Positions 41,220 to 51,498 of a DNA stretch of 64,000 nucleotides are shown piece after piece. The stretch's first letter is position 1. Each line of letters opens with the position of its first letter. The position numbers and the translations under genes are program-made. Origin of the DNA: Terriglobia bacterium. Lineage in GTDB: Bacteria; Acidobacteriota; Terriglobia; Bryobacterales; Bryobacteraceae. Under the pieces are notes generated by a model. The model was given only the letters and a program-made list of their open reading frames with translations. It was not told where the DNA came from and did not search any database. Location: assembly GCA_020073615.1 (NCBI GenBank), contig JAIQEX010000001.1:96670-160669 (forward strand). Reading direction: 5' to 3'.

Positions 41220-42413
41220 ATGTCGCGGCGCCGAGCATTCGCGCAGCGGCAATGCCCCGTTTGTGGCAGCGGCAGGTCCAGACTTCTGTTTCACCAATCA
41301 TTTGAGCGGCTTTTGCACGTGGAGTTATTAGAAGGCTACGACGTCATCGTCTGCCTGGATTGCGGCGCAGGCTTCGCAGATGACATTCCGGAGCAGTCGG
41401 TTTTCGATGATTATTATCGGGATCTCTCGAAATATGACAATGCGGTCCGTGGCGGGAAAGAGTCGCCGGCTTCCAAAAGTCGTTTCGAGGAGGCGGCCTC
41501 GGGGATCGAGACGTTTGTTGAGACCCAGGATGCCCGTATTCTTGAGATCGGCTGTGGTTCCGGTCACCTCCTGGACGCCCTAGCGCGACGAAGCTTCGCC
41601 AATTTACGCGGCGCCGATCCATCTCCCGCTTGCGCAAGCGTTGCGGGTGAGAAGAGCGTACCTGTAGAGGTGGCCACGGTTTCCAGCATTCCTGCGCCAG
41701 AAAAGCCGTATGATTTCTTGATATTGATGGGCGTGATCGAGCACATTCGCGATCTCGATTGCACGGTTGATCAGTTTCATCGCCTTCTCAGAATAGGTGG
41801 GCGCGTGTACATCGAAGTGCCCGATGGAAGCAGGCTTGACCCGAGTCTCGATGCTCCATTTCAGGAATTCAGCATGGAGCACATTAACTTTTTTTCCACA
41901 AGGTCACTGACAAACCTGATGCACCGCCGAGGATTCCGAGCGATTGCGACGGGACGGGCCAGGCGAGCACAGAATGAGACGATTTGCTTGTCAGCCTATG
42001 GTGTCTACGAGAGATCATACGGGCCAAGTCCGATGGAAAGGGACACTGAGACCGAGCGCGGGATTGCGGCATACGTCCAGGGATGCCAATTGCAGGATTC
42101 GCGAATCCGCAGCAGAATTGAGGAGGCGCTCCCTCGAGGCGAAAAAATGACTGTTTGGGGCGTGGGCACTCACACCCTTCGCTTGCTAGCCACCGGAGGG
42201 CTGGATCCTAGCAGGATCTCAGTATTTGTCGATTCCAACCCGAAATATCAGCGGCACACATTGCGCGGGATTCCGGTTATTTCTCCAGGCGAGATGAAAG
42301 GGCACTCCGAGCCCATACTGATCTCATCGCGAGGTTTTCAGCGTGAGATTCACGACCAGATTCGCAATCGGTTGGGCCTGACCAATCGCCTCATCCTGCT
42401 TTACGAGACATGA
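41220..42413 (+). CDS. Sugar C-methyltransferase, paralogue of preceding gene
   Basis: RQCPVCGSGRSRLLF...VIVCLDCGAGFADD; ILEIGCGSGHLLDALARRSFANLRGADPS; C-term MTVWGVGTHTLRLLATGGL. Confidence 0.84.
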   Translation: MSRRRAFAQRQCPVCGSGRSRLLFHQSFERLLHVELLEGYDVIVCLDCGAGFADDIPEQSVFDDYYRDLSKYDNAVRGGKESPASKSRFEEAASGIETFVETQDARILEIGCGSGHLLDALARRSFANLRGADPSPACASVAGEKSVPVEVATVSSIPAPEKPYDFLILMGVIEHIRDLDCTVDQFHRLLRIGGRVYIEVPDGSRLDPSLDAPFQEFSMEHINFFSTRSLTNLMHRRGFRAIATGRARRAQNETICLSAYGVYERSYGPSPMERDTETERGIAAYVQGCQLQDSRIRSRIEEALPRGEKMTVWGVGTHTLRLLATGGLDPSRISVFVDSNPKYQRHTLRGIPVISPGEMKGHSEPILISSRGFQREIHDQIRNRLGLTNRLILLYET

Positions 42414-42422
42414 GGCCAATCT

Positions 42423-42488
42423 ATGACATTCCTTCAACTCTATTTGTGCCGCAGAATCGAAGAACGGGTGACCGGAGGGCTGCTGTGA
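42423..42488 (+). pseudogene. Relic of a gmhA-like gene 3' end
   Basis: Alternate-frame reading MTFLQLYLCRRIEERVTGGLL* matches intact GmhA C-terminus HYLCRGIEERVIAAAL* at 45165-45209; 34 of 45 nt identical over the aligned block including the stop. Confidence 0.6.
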
Positions 42489-43429
42489 AGACGGTGGGCG
42501 TCCTGCCGCTCGAAGAACCGAAATCGGCCGATATCTTTGTGCCGGACGAGATCTTCGAGATGGCCGCTCAATCGGTCGGAGCCTTCTTCGAGCCGCTCTG
42601 TAAAGTCGGCCGCCAGGCCAACGCCAGGGACTTCCTCGAACTTTCCAAATCGTTCAAACGCGCGGGCATCCTGCGGAGGTATGTGGATCTCGAGCGGAAG
42701 AAAGTATTGGAAGTGGGCTCCGGTTTCGGCACGAACCTGGCGGTGTGGATCCGGCACTTCGACGCGGATGCCTACGGCGTCGAGCCGGGCGGCACCGGTT
42801 TCAACCAGGGATACATCGCTTCGCGCAAGCTGCTTGCCGCCAATGGCATCGACCCCGACCGCGTAGTCGACTCGGCGGGCGAATCCCTGCCGTTTCCCGA
42901 CGAGAGTTTCGATATCGTCTACTCGGCCAACGTGCTGGAGCACACCGAAGACCCGCAGCGCGTACTGATGGAGTCGCTGCGCGTGCTCCGGCCCGGCGGA
43001 TGGCTTCACATGGAATTGCCGAATTTCCTTTCGTATTTCGAGGGCCACTACATGGTGGTGCAGCCACCGATCCTCTGGAAACCGATGCTGGCGTGGTGGG
43101 TACGGCTGGTGTTTCGGCGGGACCCCGCATTTGCCCGCACGCTCCAGACCGGGATCAACCCCATTTGGTGCCGGCGGCAGGTGAAAAAGGCGGGAAAGGT
43201 CTACCCGCTCGAACTTATTTCCCTTGGAGAAGATCTGTTTCTCGAGCGGTTGTCACAGGCTTTCACCTTCGAAATGCAGATGGTCGCCAGTCGCGCCGGT
43301 GGGTTGATCGCCGCGCTGCAAAGGATTAACCGGGGGAACTGGGCCGGCCGCGTCATCGTAGCGCTTCAGGGCCACTATCCTATCTACCTGACGCTGCGGA
43401 AAACAGTGACACAACGAGCATCGTCATGA
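42485..43429 (+). CDS. Class I SAM-dependent methyltransferase
   Basis: KKVLEVGSGFGTNLAVWIRHFDADAYGVEPGG; DIVYSANVLEHTEDPQRVLMESLRVLRPGGWLHMELPNF; GTG start at 42485 chosen; ORF is open to 42410. Confidence 0.85.
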   Translation: MKTVGVLPLEEPKSADIFVPDEIFEMAAQSVGAFFEPLCKVGRQANARDFLELSKSFKRAGILRRYVDLERKKVLEVGSGFGTNLAVWIRHFDADAYGVEPGGTGFNQGYIASRKLLAANGIDPDRVVDSAGESLPFPDESFDIVYSANVLEHTEDPQRVLMESLRVLRPGGWLHMELPNFLSYFEGHYMVVQPPILWKPMLAWWVRLVFRRDPAFARTLQTGINPIWCRRQVKKAGKVYPLELISLGEDLFLERLSQAFTFEMQMVASRAGGLIAALQRINRGNWAGRVIVALQGHYPIYLTLRKTVTQRASS

Positions 43430-43541
43430 CGAAGAGTATGAACATGCTTCACGCCGTGCTTCCAGACGAGAAGCCGGGCGCCTTGCTGCACCGCAGTGCG
43501 GAAGCCAGCGGCCGCGACGTCCCAATCATAAAGAGGCTCCA

Positions 43542-44555
43542 GTGAAGACCATCAGTATTATTACCCCGTGCTTCAACGAAGAAGCCAACGTCCAGGAAGT
43601 CTACCGTCGCGTCCGCGCGGTTTTGGCCGGCCTGGGCCGCTATCGCTACGAGCACATCTTCATCGACAATTCCTCTACCGATGGCACGGTTGCCGTTCTA
43701 AAAGAGATCGCGGCGGAAGACACCAACGTCAAGGTAATCGTCAACGCGCGGAACTTCGGGCATGTCCGCTCGCCTATGCACGCGCTGTGTCAGGCCTCGG
43801 GCGATGCCGTCGTCGGCCTCGTCGCCGATCTGCAGGACCCGCCGGAGATGATCGCCGACATGGTGCGCGAGTGGGAAAACGGATACTCCATGGTGCTCGG
43901 CATCAAGCGTACCAGCGAAGAGAAGCCGCTCATGTTCTGGGTGCGGCAACGGTACTACCGCCTGGTCAAACGGCTGTCCTCCATCGAGACCTTCGAGAAC
44001 TTCACCGGGTTCGGCCTCTACGACCGGCGCGTGGTGGACCTGGTCAAATCTTTCCAGGATCCGTACCCCTACTTCCGCGGCATGATCGCCGAAATCGGGC
44101 TGCCCCACAAGAAGCTGTATTACGACCAGCCGGCCCGCAAGCGGGGCATCACCAAGAACAACTTCTACTCGCTGTATGACCTCGGCATGTTGGGCATTAT
44201 CAACCACTCCAAGGTACCGCTGCGGCTGACCGCATTTGCCGGCTTCCTGGGCGCCATGGCATCGTTTCTCGCCGGGTTCGGATACTTCCTCTATAAGCTT
44301 CTGTTCTGGAACCGCTTTTCCGTGGGAATTGCCCCCCTGGTCATCGGCATCTTCTTCCTGGGCTCGGTGCAACTGGTGTTCATGGGCATCCTCGGAGAAT
44401 ATGTCGGCGCGATCCATACCCAGGTGCAGCACCGGCCCTTTGCGGTCGAGCTGGAACGCGTCAATTTCGAATACGAACCTCGGCTCCCGGCCGCGGACCG
44501 CGCGCCTTCCGCCGAAGATACCGGGGCGGTAGCCGCCGTTGCCCAGGGAGCGTAG
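43542..44555 (+). CDS. Glycosyltransferase family 2 with C-terminal TM helices (DPM1/GtrB/ArnC-like)
   Basis: MKTISIITPCFNEEANVQEVYRRVRAVL; DNSSTDGTVAVLKEI; VGLVADLQDPPEMIADMVREWENGYSMVLGIK; two C-terminal TM segments. Confidence 0.92.
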   Translation: MKTISIITPCFNEEANVQEVYRRVRAVLAGLGRYRYEHIFIDNSSTDGTVAVLKEIAAEDTNVKVIVNARNFGHVRSPMHALCQASGDAVVGLVADLQDPPEMIADMVREWENGYSMVLGIKRTSEEKPLMFWVRQRYYRLVKRLSSIETFENFTGFGLYDRRVVDLVKSFQDPYPYFRGMIAEIGLPHKKLYYDQPARKRGITKNNFYSLYDLGMLGIINHSKVPLRLTAFAGFLGAMASFLAGFGYFLYKLLFWNRFSVGIAPLVIGIFFLGSVQLVFMGILGEYVGAIHTQVQHRPFAVELERVNFEYEPRLPAADRAPSAEDTGAVAAVAQGA

Positions 44556-44633
44556 CACACTCGTCCGCATCCGGTCGATCCGCGGCGGCCGGCATCCGTT
44601 GCTAGCCCGGCCGGTATAATGCATACGGCCTCT

Positions 44634-45209
44634 ATGTCCCTGCGCGAATATCTGGCGGAGTCAACCGATGTGCTGCAACGTGCCGCTGAAGCCATCGGTC
44701 AAGCTGTAATGGATGCCGCCATTGGTGCGGTGGTGGGAGCGCTATCGGACAACAAACCGCTGCTGGTCTGCGGCAACGGCGGCTCGGCCTCGGATGCCAT
44801 GCACATCACCGGCGAGCTGGTGGGCCGCTTCCTCCAGGAGCGCCGGCCGCTCAAAGCCATCTGCCTCTCGTCCAACCCCTCGGTGATAACCGCCTGGAGC
44901 AACGACTACAGCTATGACTCCGTCTTCGCGCGCCAGGTCGAAGCCTATGGCGATTCGGGCGCCGCAATCCTGGGCATCAGCACCTCGGGTAACGCGAAAA
45001 ACGTCGTAGCCGCCTTTGCGCAGGCACGGACCATGGGAATGACTACCATCGCCCTCACCGGCGAAGGCGGCGGTGCGCTGGCGCCGCTGGCGGACCATCT
45101 CCTCGCCGTGCCCTCGCGGAGCACGCCGCTGATCCAGCAGGTGCACGTCTGCCTCTATCACTACTTGTGCCGCGGAATCGAAGAGCGCGTGATCGCGGCG
45201 GCTCTATGA
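44634..45209 (+). CDS. gmhA: D-sedoheptulose-7-phosphate isomerase-like SIS protein
   Basis: PLLVCGNGGSASDAMHITGELVGRFLQERRPLKAICLSSNPSVITAWSNDYSYDSVFARQVEAYG; AILGISTSGNAKNVVAAFAQA. Confidence 0.9.
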   Translation: MSLREYLAESTDVLQRAAEAIGQAVMDAAIGAVVGALSDNKPLLVCGNGGSASDAMHITGELVGRFLQERRPLKAICLSSNPSVITAWSNDYSYDSVFARQVEAYGDSGAAILGISTSGNAKNVVAAFAQARTMGMTTIALTGEGGGALAPLADHLLAVPSRSTPLIQQVHVCLYHYLCRGIEERVIAAAL

Positions 45210-45248
45210 AGAGCATCGGCATCCTCACGCCGTGCTTCAACCTGCCCC

Positions 45249-46286
45249 ATGAACGCGCCCAGGAGTGAAGCCCCAGTGAAGACCGGCGCGGCCATCGGAC
45301 AACCGCGCCGCCGCACCTGGCGGTGGATCCTGGGCACGGCGCTGGCCGGCATCCTGCTGTACTTCTCCCTGCGCGGCGTCGAGTGGCGGCGGGTCTGGCA
45401 AATCATCGCCGGCGCACGGTGGGGCTTCCTGGCGGCCGGTTGCGCCATCACCTGCTGCTCTTTCTTCACGCGCTCGCTCCGCTGGCGCATTCTGCTCAAC
45501 GCCGAAGAGTCCCTGGGCGTGGCCACCGTCTTCCGCGCCACCATGGCGGGATACCTGGGCAACGCGTTCCTGCCCGCCCGCGCCGGAGAGCTCGTCCGCA
45601 CCGTGGTCATCAGCAGCGGTTCGTCGCTGACCAAAACCTACGTCCTGACCACGGCCCTGTGCGAGCGCCTCATGGACGCGATCACGCTCGTGCTGTGGAG
45701 CTCGCTCATCCTCCTCGGAGTCTCACCCAAGCCGCGCTGGATGGAGGATGTGTCGCGCACCACCGCCGTCGTGGCCGCGGCCGGCGCGCTCGCCATCGCC
45801 CTGCTGCCGCATACCGGAGGGCTGATCCAGCACCTGCTCCAGCGCTTTCCCCTGCCCGCGGCGCTCCGCGCCCGCCTTCTGGCGCTGGTCGATCAGGTGC
45901 TGCTCGGCGTGCGCGCGTTTCATCATGTGCGGCGGTTCCTGAGCTTTGCGGCGCTCACCGGCGCAATCTGGATCCTCGACGCTTTCGCCATTATGGTGGG
46001 AGCGTACGGCCTGGGGCTGCACATCTCTTTCACCGTCGCCATGTTGCTCCTGACGGGTATGGGCCTGGGCAGCGCCCTGCCCTCCACCCCGGGGTACGTC
46101 GGAATCTACCAGTTCGTGGCCGTGACCGTGCTGGTGCCCTTCGGGATAGGCCGGGACGCGGCCCTGGCATATATCCTGACCGCGCAGGCGCTGAGCTACG
46201 TGGTGATCCTGATCCTGGGCGTGCCTGGTCTCTACACGCTGCGCCGCACGGCCGGCCTGCCCGCCTTGCGTAAGATGGAGGATTGA
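45249..46286 (+). CDS. Flippase-like / lysylphosphatidylglycerol synthase TM family protein (UPF0104)
   Basis: AGCAITCCSFFTRSLRWRILLNAEESLGVATVFRATMAGYLGNAFLPARAGELVRTVVISSGSSL; LGSALPSTPGYVGIYQFVAVTVLVPFG. Confidence 0.88.
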   Translation: MNAPRSEAPVKTGAAIGQPRRRTWRWILGTALAGILLYFSLRGVEWRRVWQIIAGARWGFLAAGCAITCCSFFTRSLRWRILLNAEESLGVATVFRATMAGYLGNAFLPARAGELVRTVVISSGSSLTKTYVLTTALCERLMDAITLVLWSSLILLGVSPKPRWMEDVSRTTAVVAAAGALAIALLPHTGGLIQHLLQRFPLPAALRARLLALVDQVLLGVRAFHHVRRFLSFAALTGAIWILDAFAIMVGAYGLGLHISFTVAMLLLTGMGLGSALPSTPGYVGIYQFVAVTVLVPFGIGRDAALAYILTAQALSYVVILILGVPGLYTLRRTAGLPALRKMED

Positions 46287-47071
46287 CCACCGCGGTTCCG
46301 CTCCTCGATTTCCAGAACGTCACCGTCCAGCGCGGCGAGCGCGTGGTGCTCGATGGCGTGACGCTCGCCATTGCGCAGGGCGAGCACGCGGCCATTCTCG
46401 GCCCCAACGGCTCGGGAAAATCCACGCTCATCAAGGTGATCTCGCGCGAGCTCTACCCCCGCATTAAAGCGGAGCCCTGGTCCCTGCGCATCATGGGCCG
46501 CGAGCGCTGGAACCTCTTCGACCTGCGCCACCATCTGGGCATCGTCTCCAACGACTGGATGCAGATGTGCACGCGCGACTATCGCGCATACGAAATCGTG
46601 CTTTCGGGCTTTTTCGGCAGCGTGGGCGTCTGGCCCCACCACGTGGTGACGCCGGCGATGGAGCGCAAAGCGCGGGAAACCATGGAGCTGCTCGAGATTT
46701 CGCCTCTGGCCGAACGCCCCACCAGCCACCTCTCCAGCGGCGAAGCGCGCCGCATCCTGATCGCCCGCGCCCTGGTGCACGCCCCGCAGGCGCTGGTGCT
46801 GGACGAGCCTACCACCAGCCTGGACCTGCACGCCACCCACGAACTGCGCGAGATCCTGCGCAAGCTGGCGCGCACCGGCATCAGCATCGTCATGGTGACG
46901 CATCACCTGCCGGACATCATCCCCGAGATCGGGCGCGTGGTGCTGATGGCCAATGGACGCGTGTATGGCGATGGCCCGAAGCGGCGCCTGGTGGCGGCCG
47001 GGACGCTCTCCGGCCTCTTCGGCGTTCCCGTGGAAGTGCTGGAACGCGGCGGCTACTATCACGTACTGTAA
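46283..47071 (+). CDS. ABC transporter ATP-binding protein (ModF/YlmA-like)
   Basis: [69 protein letters not shown] start overlapping upstream stop. Confidence 0.9.
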   Translation: MTTAVPLLDFQNVTVQRGERVVLDGVTLAIAQGEHAAILGPNGSGKSTLIKVISRELYPRIKAEPWSLRIMGRERWNLFDLRHHLGIVSNDWMQMCTRDYRAYEIVLSGFFGSVGVWPHHVVTPAMERKARETMELLEISPLAERPTSHLSSGEARRILIARALVHAPQALVLDEPTTSLDLHATHELREILRKLARTGISIVMVTHHLPDIIPEIGRVVLMANGRVYGDGPKRRLVAAGTLSGLFGVPVEVLERGGYYHVL

Positions 47072-47121
47072 CGGCCATCCCGCGCAACTCGGCCCTTCGG
47101 ATATAATCAGTCTTAACCTTC

Positions 47122-48330
47122 ATGCAATCCCGCCGCAATTTCATCGGGAAAGTGGCCACCGGTCTGGCCGGCACGCTGGCGGCGTCCAACGTGCTGGGCG
47201 CCAACGACCGCATCCGCATCGGCATCATCGGCCCCGGCGCCCGCGGCTCGGAAATCCTGCGCGAGGCGCTGGCCTGCCCGAATACCGAATGTGCCGGCGT
47301 CGCCGACGTGTATACCCGGCGCCTGGAAGAGTCCCGGAAGATCGCTCCCCAGGCCAAGACCTATCTCGATTACCGCCGCCTGCTGGACGACCGCGGCATC
47401 GACGCCGTCCTGATCGCCACACCGCAGCACCTGCATGCCGAGTGCTTCGTCGCCGCGCTCGACGCCGGCAAACACGTCTATCAGGAAAAGACCATGGCGT
47501 TCGACCTGGCGCACGCCAAGCGCATGCGCGCGGCGTACCAGCGCGCCGGGAGACAGCGCATCGTGCAGATCGGGCACCAGTGGTCCTCCACCGGACAGAT
47601 GGCGGACGCCGTCAGTTTCCTGAAGCCCGAGCTGATGGGCAGGGTCACGGCCATCGAGAGCCACATGTACCGCAATACGCCGCACGGCAAGCCGCAGTGG
47701 GCCCGGCCGGTCTATCCCGACATGACGCCGGAGAACATCGCCTGGCAGGCGTTCCTGGGCGAGGCGCCGCAGCGGCCCTTCGATGCCAACCGGTACATCA
47801 ACTGGCGCTACTTCTGGGACTACTCCGGCGGCAACGTCTTCGAGAACATGTGCCACCAGCTTGCGTTCTGGTACAAGGCCATGGGGTTGAAGATTCCCCA
47901 TACGGTGACCATGGCCGGCGGCCTCTACCTGTGGAAGGACGGCCGCGAAGTTCCCGACACCATGAACGTCTCCATGGAGCACCAAGAAGAGATCCTGTTT
48001 ACCTGGGCGTCCAGTTTCGGCAACAACCAGTTGGGCGTCACCGAGGACGTGCTCGGCACCGACGGCACGATTTCCCACACCCCGCAGAGCATCAGGTACG
48101 CTCCGCAAAAAGTAAACCGCAAGGACGGAAACGAAATGATGGGCGCCACGCGCGCCGATCCGAAAGCTCACATGCAAAATTTCCTGGAGTGCATCCGCGA
48201 TTCCGGCCGTCAGCCGAACTGCCCCTTCGACCTCGGCTTCCGCGTGGCCATCGCCTGCCGCATGGCGGTGGAAAGCTACCGGCAACAGCGCGCCGTCCGT
48301 TGGGACGCGGCCGCCGAAGAGATGGTTTAA
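47122..48330 (+). CDS. Gfo/Idh/MocA family oxidoreductase, Tat-type signal
   Basis: [83 protein letters not shown]. Confidence 0.9.
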   Translation: MQSRRNFIGKVATGLAGTLAASNVLGANDRIRIGIIGPGARGSEILREALACPNTECAGVADVYTRRLEESRKIAPQAKTYLDYRRLLDDRGIDAVLIATPQHLHAECFVAALDAGKHVYQEKTMAFDLAHAKRMRAAYQRAGRQRIVQIGHQWSSTGQMADAVSFLKPELMGRVTAIESHMYRNTPHGKPQWARPVYPDMTPENIAWQAFLGEAPQRPFDANRYINWRYFWDYSGGNVFENMCHQLAFWYKAMGLKIPHTVTMAGGLYLWKDGREVPDTMNVSMEHQEEILFTWASSFGNNQLGVTEDVLGTDGTISHTPQSIRYAPQKVNRKDGNEMMGATRADPKAHMQNFLECIRDSGRQPNCPFDLGFRVAIACRMAVESYRQQRAVRWDAAAEEMV

Positions 48331-48341
48331 GGCATCCGACC

Positions 48342-49484
48342 GTGGAATTCGAGTACACGCCGGAACAGATTCACCTGCGCAAATCGGTCCGGGAATTCGC
48401 CGAAGCCGAGATCGCTCCGCACGTCATGGAGTGGGATGAGGGGCAGATCTTCCCGCTCGACGTGGTGCACAAATTGGGACGCCTGGGCTACATGGGCTCC
48501 GTTTTCCCGGAGGAGCTGGGCGGCGCCGGGCTGGGCTACATCGACTACTCCATCATTATTGAAGAGCTGTCGCGCGTGGATGGCTCGGTAGGCATCATCG
48601 TGGCCGCCCACACTTCGCTGTGCTCCAACCACATTTACAAGATGGGCAGCGACGAGCAGCGGCGGCGGTATCTTCCGCAGTTGGCGTCGGGCGAGTGGAT
48701 CGGCTGCTGGTCGCTGACCGAGCCCGAGGCCGGCTCCGATGCCGCGGGCACGCGCACCAGCGCCGTCAAAGAGGATTGCGGGTGGGTGCTGAACGGCGCC
48801 AAGACGTTCACCACCAACGCCCACTATGCGGACGTTTGCGTGGCCATGGCGGTGACCGACCGCGCCGCCGCGCAGCACGGCATTTCCGCCTTCATCGTGG
48901 AAAAGGGCACGCCCGGCTTCCGCGCCGGCAAGAAGGAGAACAAGCTGGGGCTGCGCGCCAGCGCCACCGGTGAAGTGATCTTCGACGGCTGCCGGCTGGG
49001 CGCCACGCAACTGCTGGGGAAGATGAACGAGGGCTTCGTGGACAGCCTGAAGGTGCTGGACGGCGGGCGCATCTCCATCGCCGCGCTCTCCATCGGCATG
49101 GCGCAGGGCGCGTACGATGCCGCGCTGCGCTACTCCAAGCTGCGGCGGCAGTTCGGCCGGCCTATCTCCGAGTTCCAGGCGATCCAGCACAAGCTGGTGG
49201 ATATGGCGCTCGATATCGATGCCGCGCGCCTGCTGAACTACCGCGCCGCCTGGATGCTCGACCGCGGCATGCGCGTCACGCGCGAATCGGCCATGGCCAA
49301 GCTGTTCGCCTCCGAAGCGGCCGTGCGCATCGCCAACGAAGCCGTGCAGATCCACGGCGGTTACGGCTTTGTGAAAGACTATCCGGTGGAGAAGTTTTAT
49401 CGCGATGTCAAGCTCTGCACCATCGGCGAGGGCACCAGCGAAATCCAGCGGCTGGTGATCGCGCGGCAACTCCTGAAAAGCTGA
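48342..49484 (+). CDS. Acyl-CoA dehydrogenase
   Basis: [85 protein letters not shown] start. Confidence 0.95.
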   Translation: MEFEYTPEQIHLRKSVREFAEAEIAPHVMEWDEGQIFPLDVVHKLGRLGYMGSVFPEELGGAGLGYIDYSIIIEELSRVDGSVGIIVAAHTSLCSNHIYKMGSDEQRRRYLPQLASGEWIGCWSLTEPEAGSDAAGTRTSAVKEDCGWVLNGAKTFTTNAHYADVCVAMAVTDRAAAQHGISAFIVEKGTPGFRAGKKENKLGLRASATGEVIFDGCRLGATQLLGKMNEGFVDSLKVLDGGRISIAALSIGMAQGAYDAALRYSKLRRQFGRPISEFQAIQHKLVDMALDIDAARLLNYRAAWMLDRGMRVTRESAMAKLFASEAAVRIANEAVQIHGGYGFVKDYPVEKFYRDVKLCTIGEGTSEIQRLVIARQLLKS

Positions 49485-50641
49485 TGGACGACTGGGCCAG
49501 CAAGATCCGGCAAGGCGACGCGCGCGCGCTCGCCCGCGCCGCCACCGGCATTGAAAACCGGGACCCGCAGGCGCTCGAGACGCTGCGCGAGCTGGCGCCC
49601 GGTTGCGGCCATGCGCGCATCGTGGGCATCACCGGGCCGCCCGGCGCCGGGAAGAGCACGCTGGTGGATGCGCTGGCGGTCGCGCTGCGGCGGCAGGGGA
49701 AGACCATCGCCATTCTGGCCGTGGATCCCACCAGCCGCATCACCGGCGGCGCCATTCTGGGCGACCGCATCCGTATGCAGCAGCACCACGCCGACCCGGG
49801 CATCTTCATCCGTTCCATGGCCACCCGCGGCTCCTCGGGCGGGCTGGCGCGCGCCACCGCCGATCTGGCGCGGCTCATGGACGCCGCCGGCAAAGATTTC
49901 GTGATCATTGAGACGGTGGGCGTGGGGCAGGACGAAATCGAAATCGCGGGCCTGGCGCAGATTACCGTGGTGGTGCTGGTCCCCGGGATGGGCGACGACG
50001 TGCAAGCCATCAAAGCGGGCATCATGGAAATTGCCGACGTGTTCGCCATCAACAAGGCCGACCAGCCGGGGGCCGATCGCGTGGAGCGCGAGTTGCAGGC
50101 GATGTTGAGCCTGGCCAACGGACGCAGGCCGGCCATCGTGCGCACCGTGGCGACGCAAGGGACGGGCATCGACGCTTTGCTGGAAGCCGTGGCCGCCGCC
50201 GATTTACCCGCCCATCGGCTGGAGCCGGCCCGCGAGCCGGCGCACATTGGCATCGATCATCTCGGAATCGCGGTCGAGAGCCTGGCGAAGGCCGTATCTT
50301 TCTATGAAAGCCTCGGCATGACCGTGGCCCATCGCGAGACCGTGGCCACCGAGAAGGTCAACGTGGCCATGCTCCCGGCCGGCGAGTCGCGCATCGAGCT
50401 GCTGGAGCCTTCCGCGCCCGATTCTCCGGTGGGAAAGTTTCTGGAGAAGCGCGGCGCCGGGCTGCATCACGTGGCCCTGCGCGTGCCCGATCTCGCTGCC
50501 GCCGTCGGGCGCCTGCGCGCGGCCGGCGCCCGGCTGTTGAACGAGCCGCGCCAGGGCGCCGGCGGACATCTCTACGTGTTCGTGCACCCCGCTTCCACCG
50601 GCGGCGTGCTGTTGGAGCTCATCCAGGAGAGCGGACGTTGA
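49484..50641 (+). CDS. Fused MeaB-type GTPase and methylmalonyl-CoA epimerase (VOC)
   Basis: N-term [26 protein letters not shown]...[54 protein letters not shown]-term [56 protein letters not shown]...[11 protein letters not shown]. Confidence 0.92.
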   Translation: MDDWASKIRQGDARALARAATGIENRDPQALETLRELAPGCGHARIVGITGPPGAGKSTLVDALAVALRRQGKTIAILAVDPTSRITGGAILGDRIRMQQHHADPGIFIRSMATRGSSGGLARATADLARLMDAAGKDFVIIETVGVGQDEIEIAGLAQITVVVLVPGMGDDVQAIKAGIMEIADVFAINKADQPGADRVERELQAMLSLANGRRPAIVRTVATQGTGIDALLEAVAAADLPAHRLEPAREPAHIGIDHLGIAVESLAKAVSFYESLGMTVAHRETVATEKVNVAMLPAGESRIELLEPSAPDSPVGKFLEKRGAGLHHVALRVPDLAAAVGRLRAAGARLLNEPRQGAGGHLYVFVHPASTGGVLLELIQESGR

Positions 50642-51498
50642 AGGCGGAAATCGGCATCATCGGCGGCAGCGGGCTCTACTCCATGGACGGGTTTGAGACG
50701 CTCGAGGAAGCGCATATCGAAACGCCGTTCGGGCCGCCCTCGGACAATTACGTGCTGGGCACGTTGGCGGGGCGGCGGGTGGCGTTTCTGTCGCGCCACG
50801 GGCAGGGGCATCGTTTATCGCCGTCGGAGCTGAATTACCGGGCGAACATTTACGGCATGAAAGCGCTGGGCGTGGAGCGCATCATTTCGCTCAGCGCCGT
50901 GGGCTCGCTCAAGGAAGAGCACCGGCCGCTCGATTTCGTCATCCCCGACCAGTTCTTCGACCGCACTCGCGGCCGCGTCTCTACGTTCTTCGGCGAGGGC
51001 CTGGTGGCGCATGTCAGCTTCGCCGATCCCGTTTGCCCGCAACTGGCGGCGGTGGCGGCGGACGCCTGCCGCGCCGCCGGCGTCAACGTCAAAGAAGGCG
51101 GCACCTATCTCTGCATGGAGGGACCGGCGTTCTCCACCAAAGCCGAATCCAACGTCTACCGGAGCTGGGGCATGGACGTGATCGGCATGACCAACCTCCA
51201 GGAGGCGAAGCTGGCGCGCGAGGCCGAGATCTGTTACGTGACCGTGGCCATGGTGACGGATTATGATTGCTGGCACGCCGATCACGACTCCGTGACCGTG
51301 AACGACATTATCGGCAACCTGATGAAGAACGCCGAGAACGCCTGCCAGGTGGTGGCCGCGGCGGTGGCCGCCATGCCCACCGGGCGAAGCTGCAAGTGCG
51401 GCTCGGCACTCTCCCACGCCATCATCACGGACCACAAACTGGTGCCCGAAGCCACGCGCAAGAAGCTGGGGATCCTGATTGAGAAGTATTTCGTGTAA
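50638..51498 (+). CDS. mtnP: S-methyl-5'-thioadenosine phosphorylase
   Basis: [91 protein letters not shown] overlap. Confidence 0.95.
   Translation: MKAEIGIIGGSGLYSMDGFETLEEAHIETPFGPPSDNYVLGTLAGRRVAFLSRHGQGHRLSPSELNYRANIYGMKALGVERIISLSAVGSLKEEHRPLDFVIPDQFFDRTRGRVSTFFGEGLVAHVSFADPVCPQLAAVAADACRAAGVNVKEGGTYLCMEGPAFSTKAESNVYRSWGMDVIGMTNLQEAKLAREAEICYVTVAMVTDYDCWHADHDSVTVNDIIGNLMKNAENACQVVAAAVAAMPTGRSCKCGSALSHAIITDHKLVPEATRKKLGILIEKYFV

Noticed and set aside
46953-48341. N-terminal part of the 843-aa ORF 46953-49484 as an acyl-CoA dehydrogenase fusion
   Set aside because: The first 463 codons are out of frame with the ABC and Gfo/Idh genes; the real gene begins at GTG 48342.
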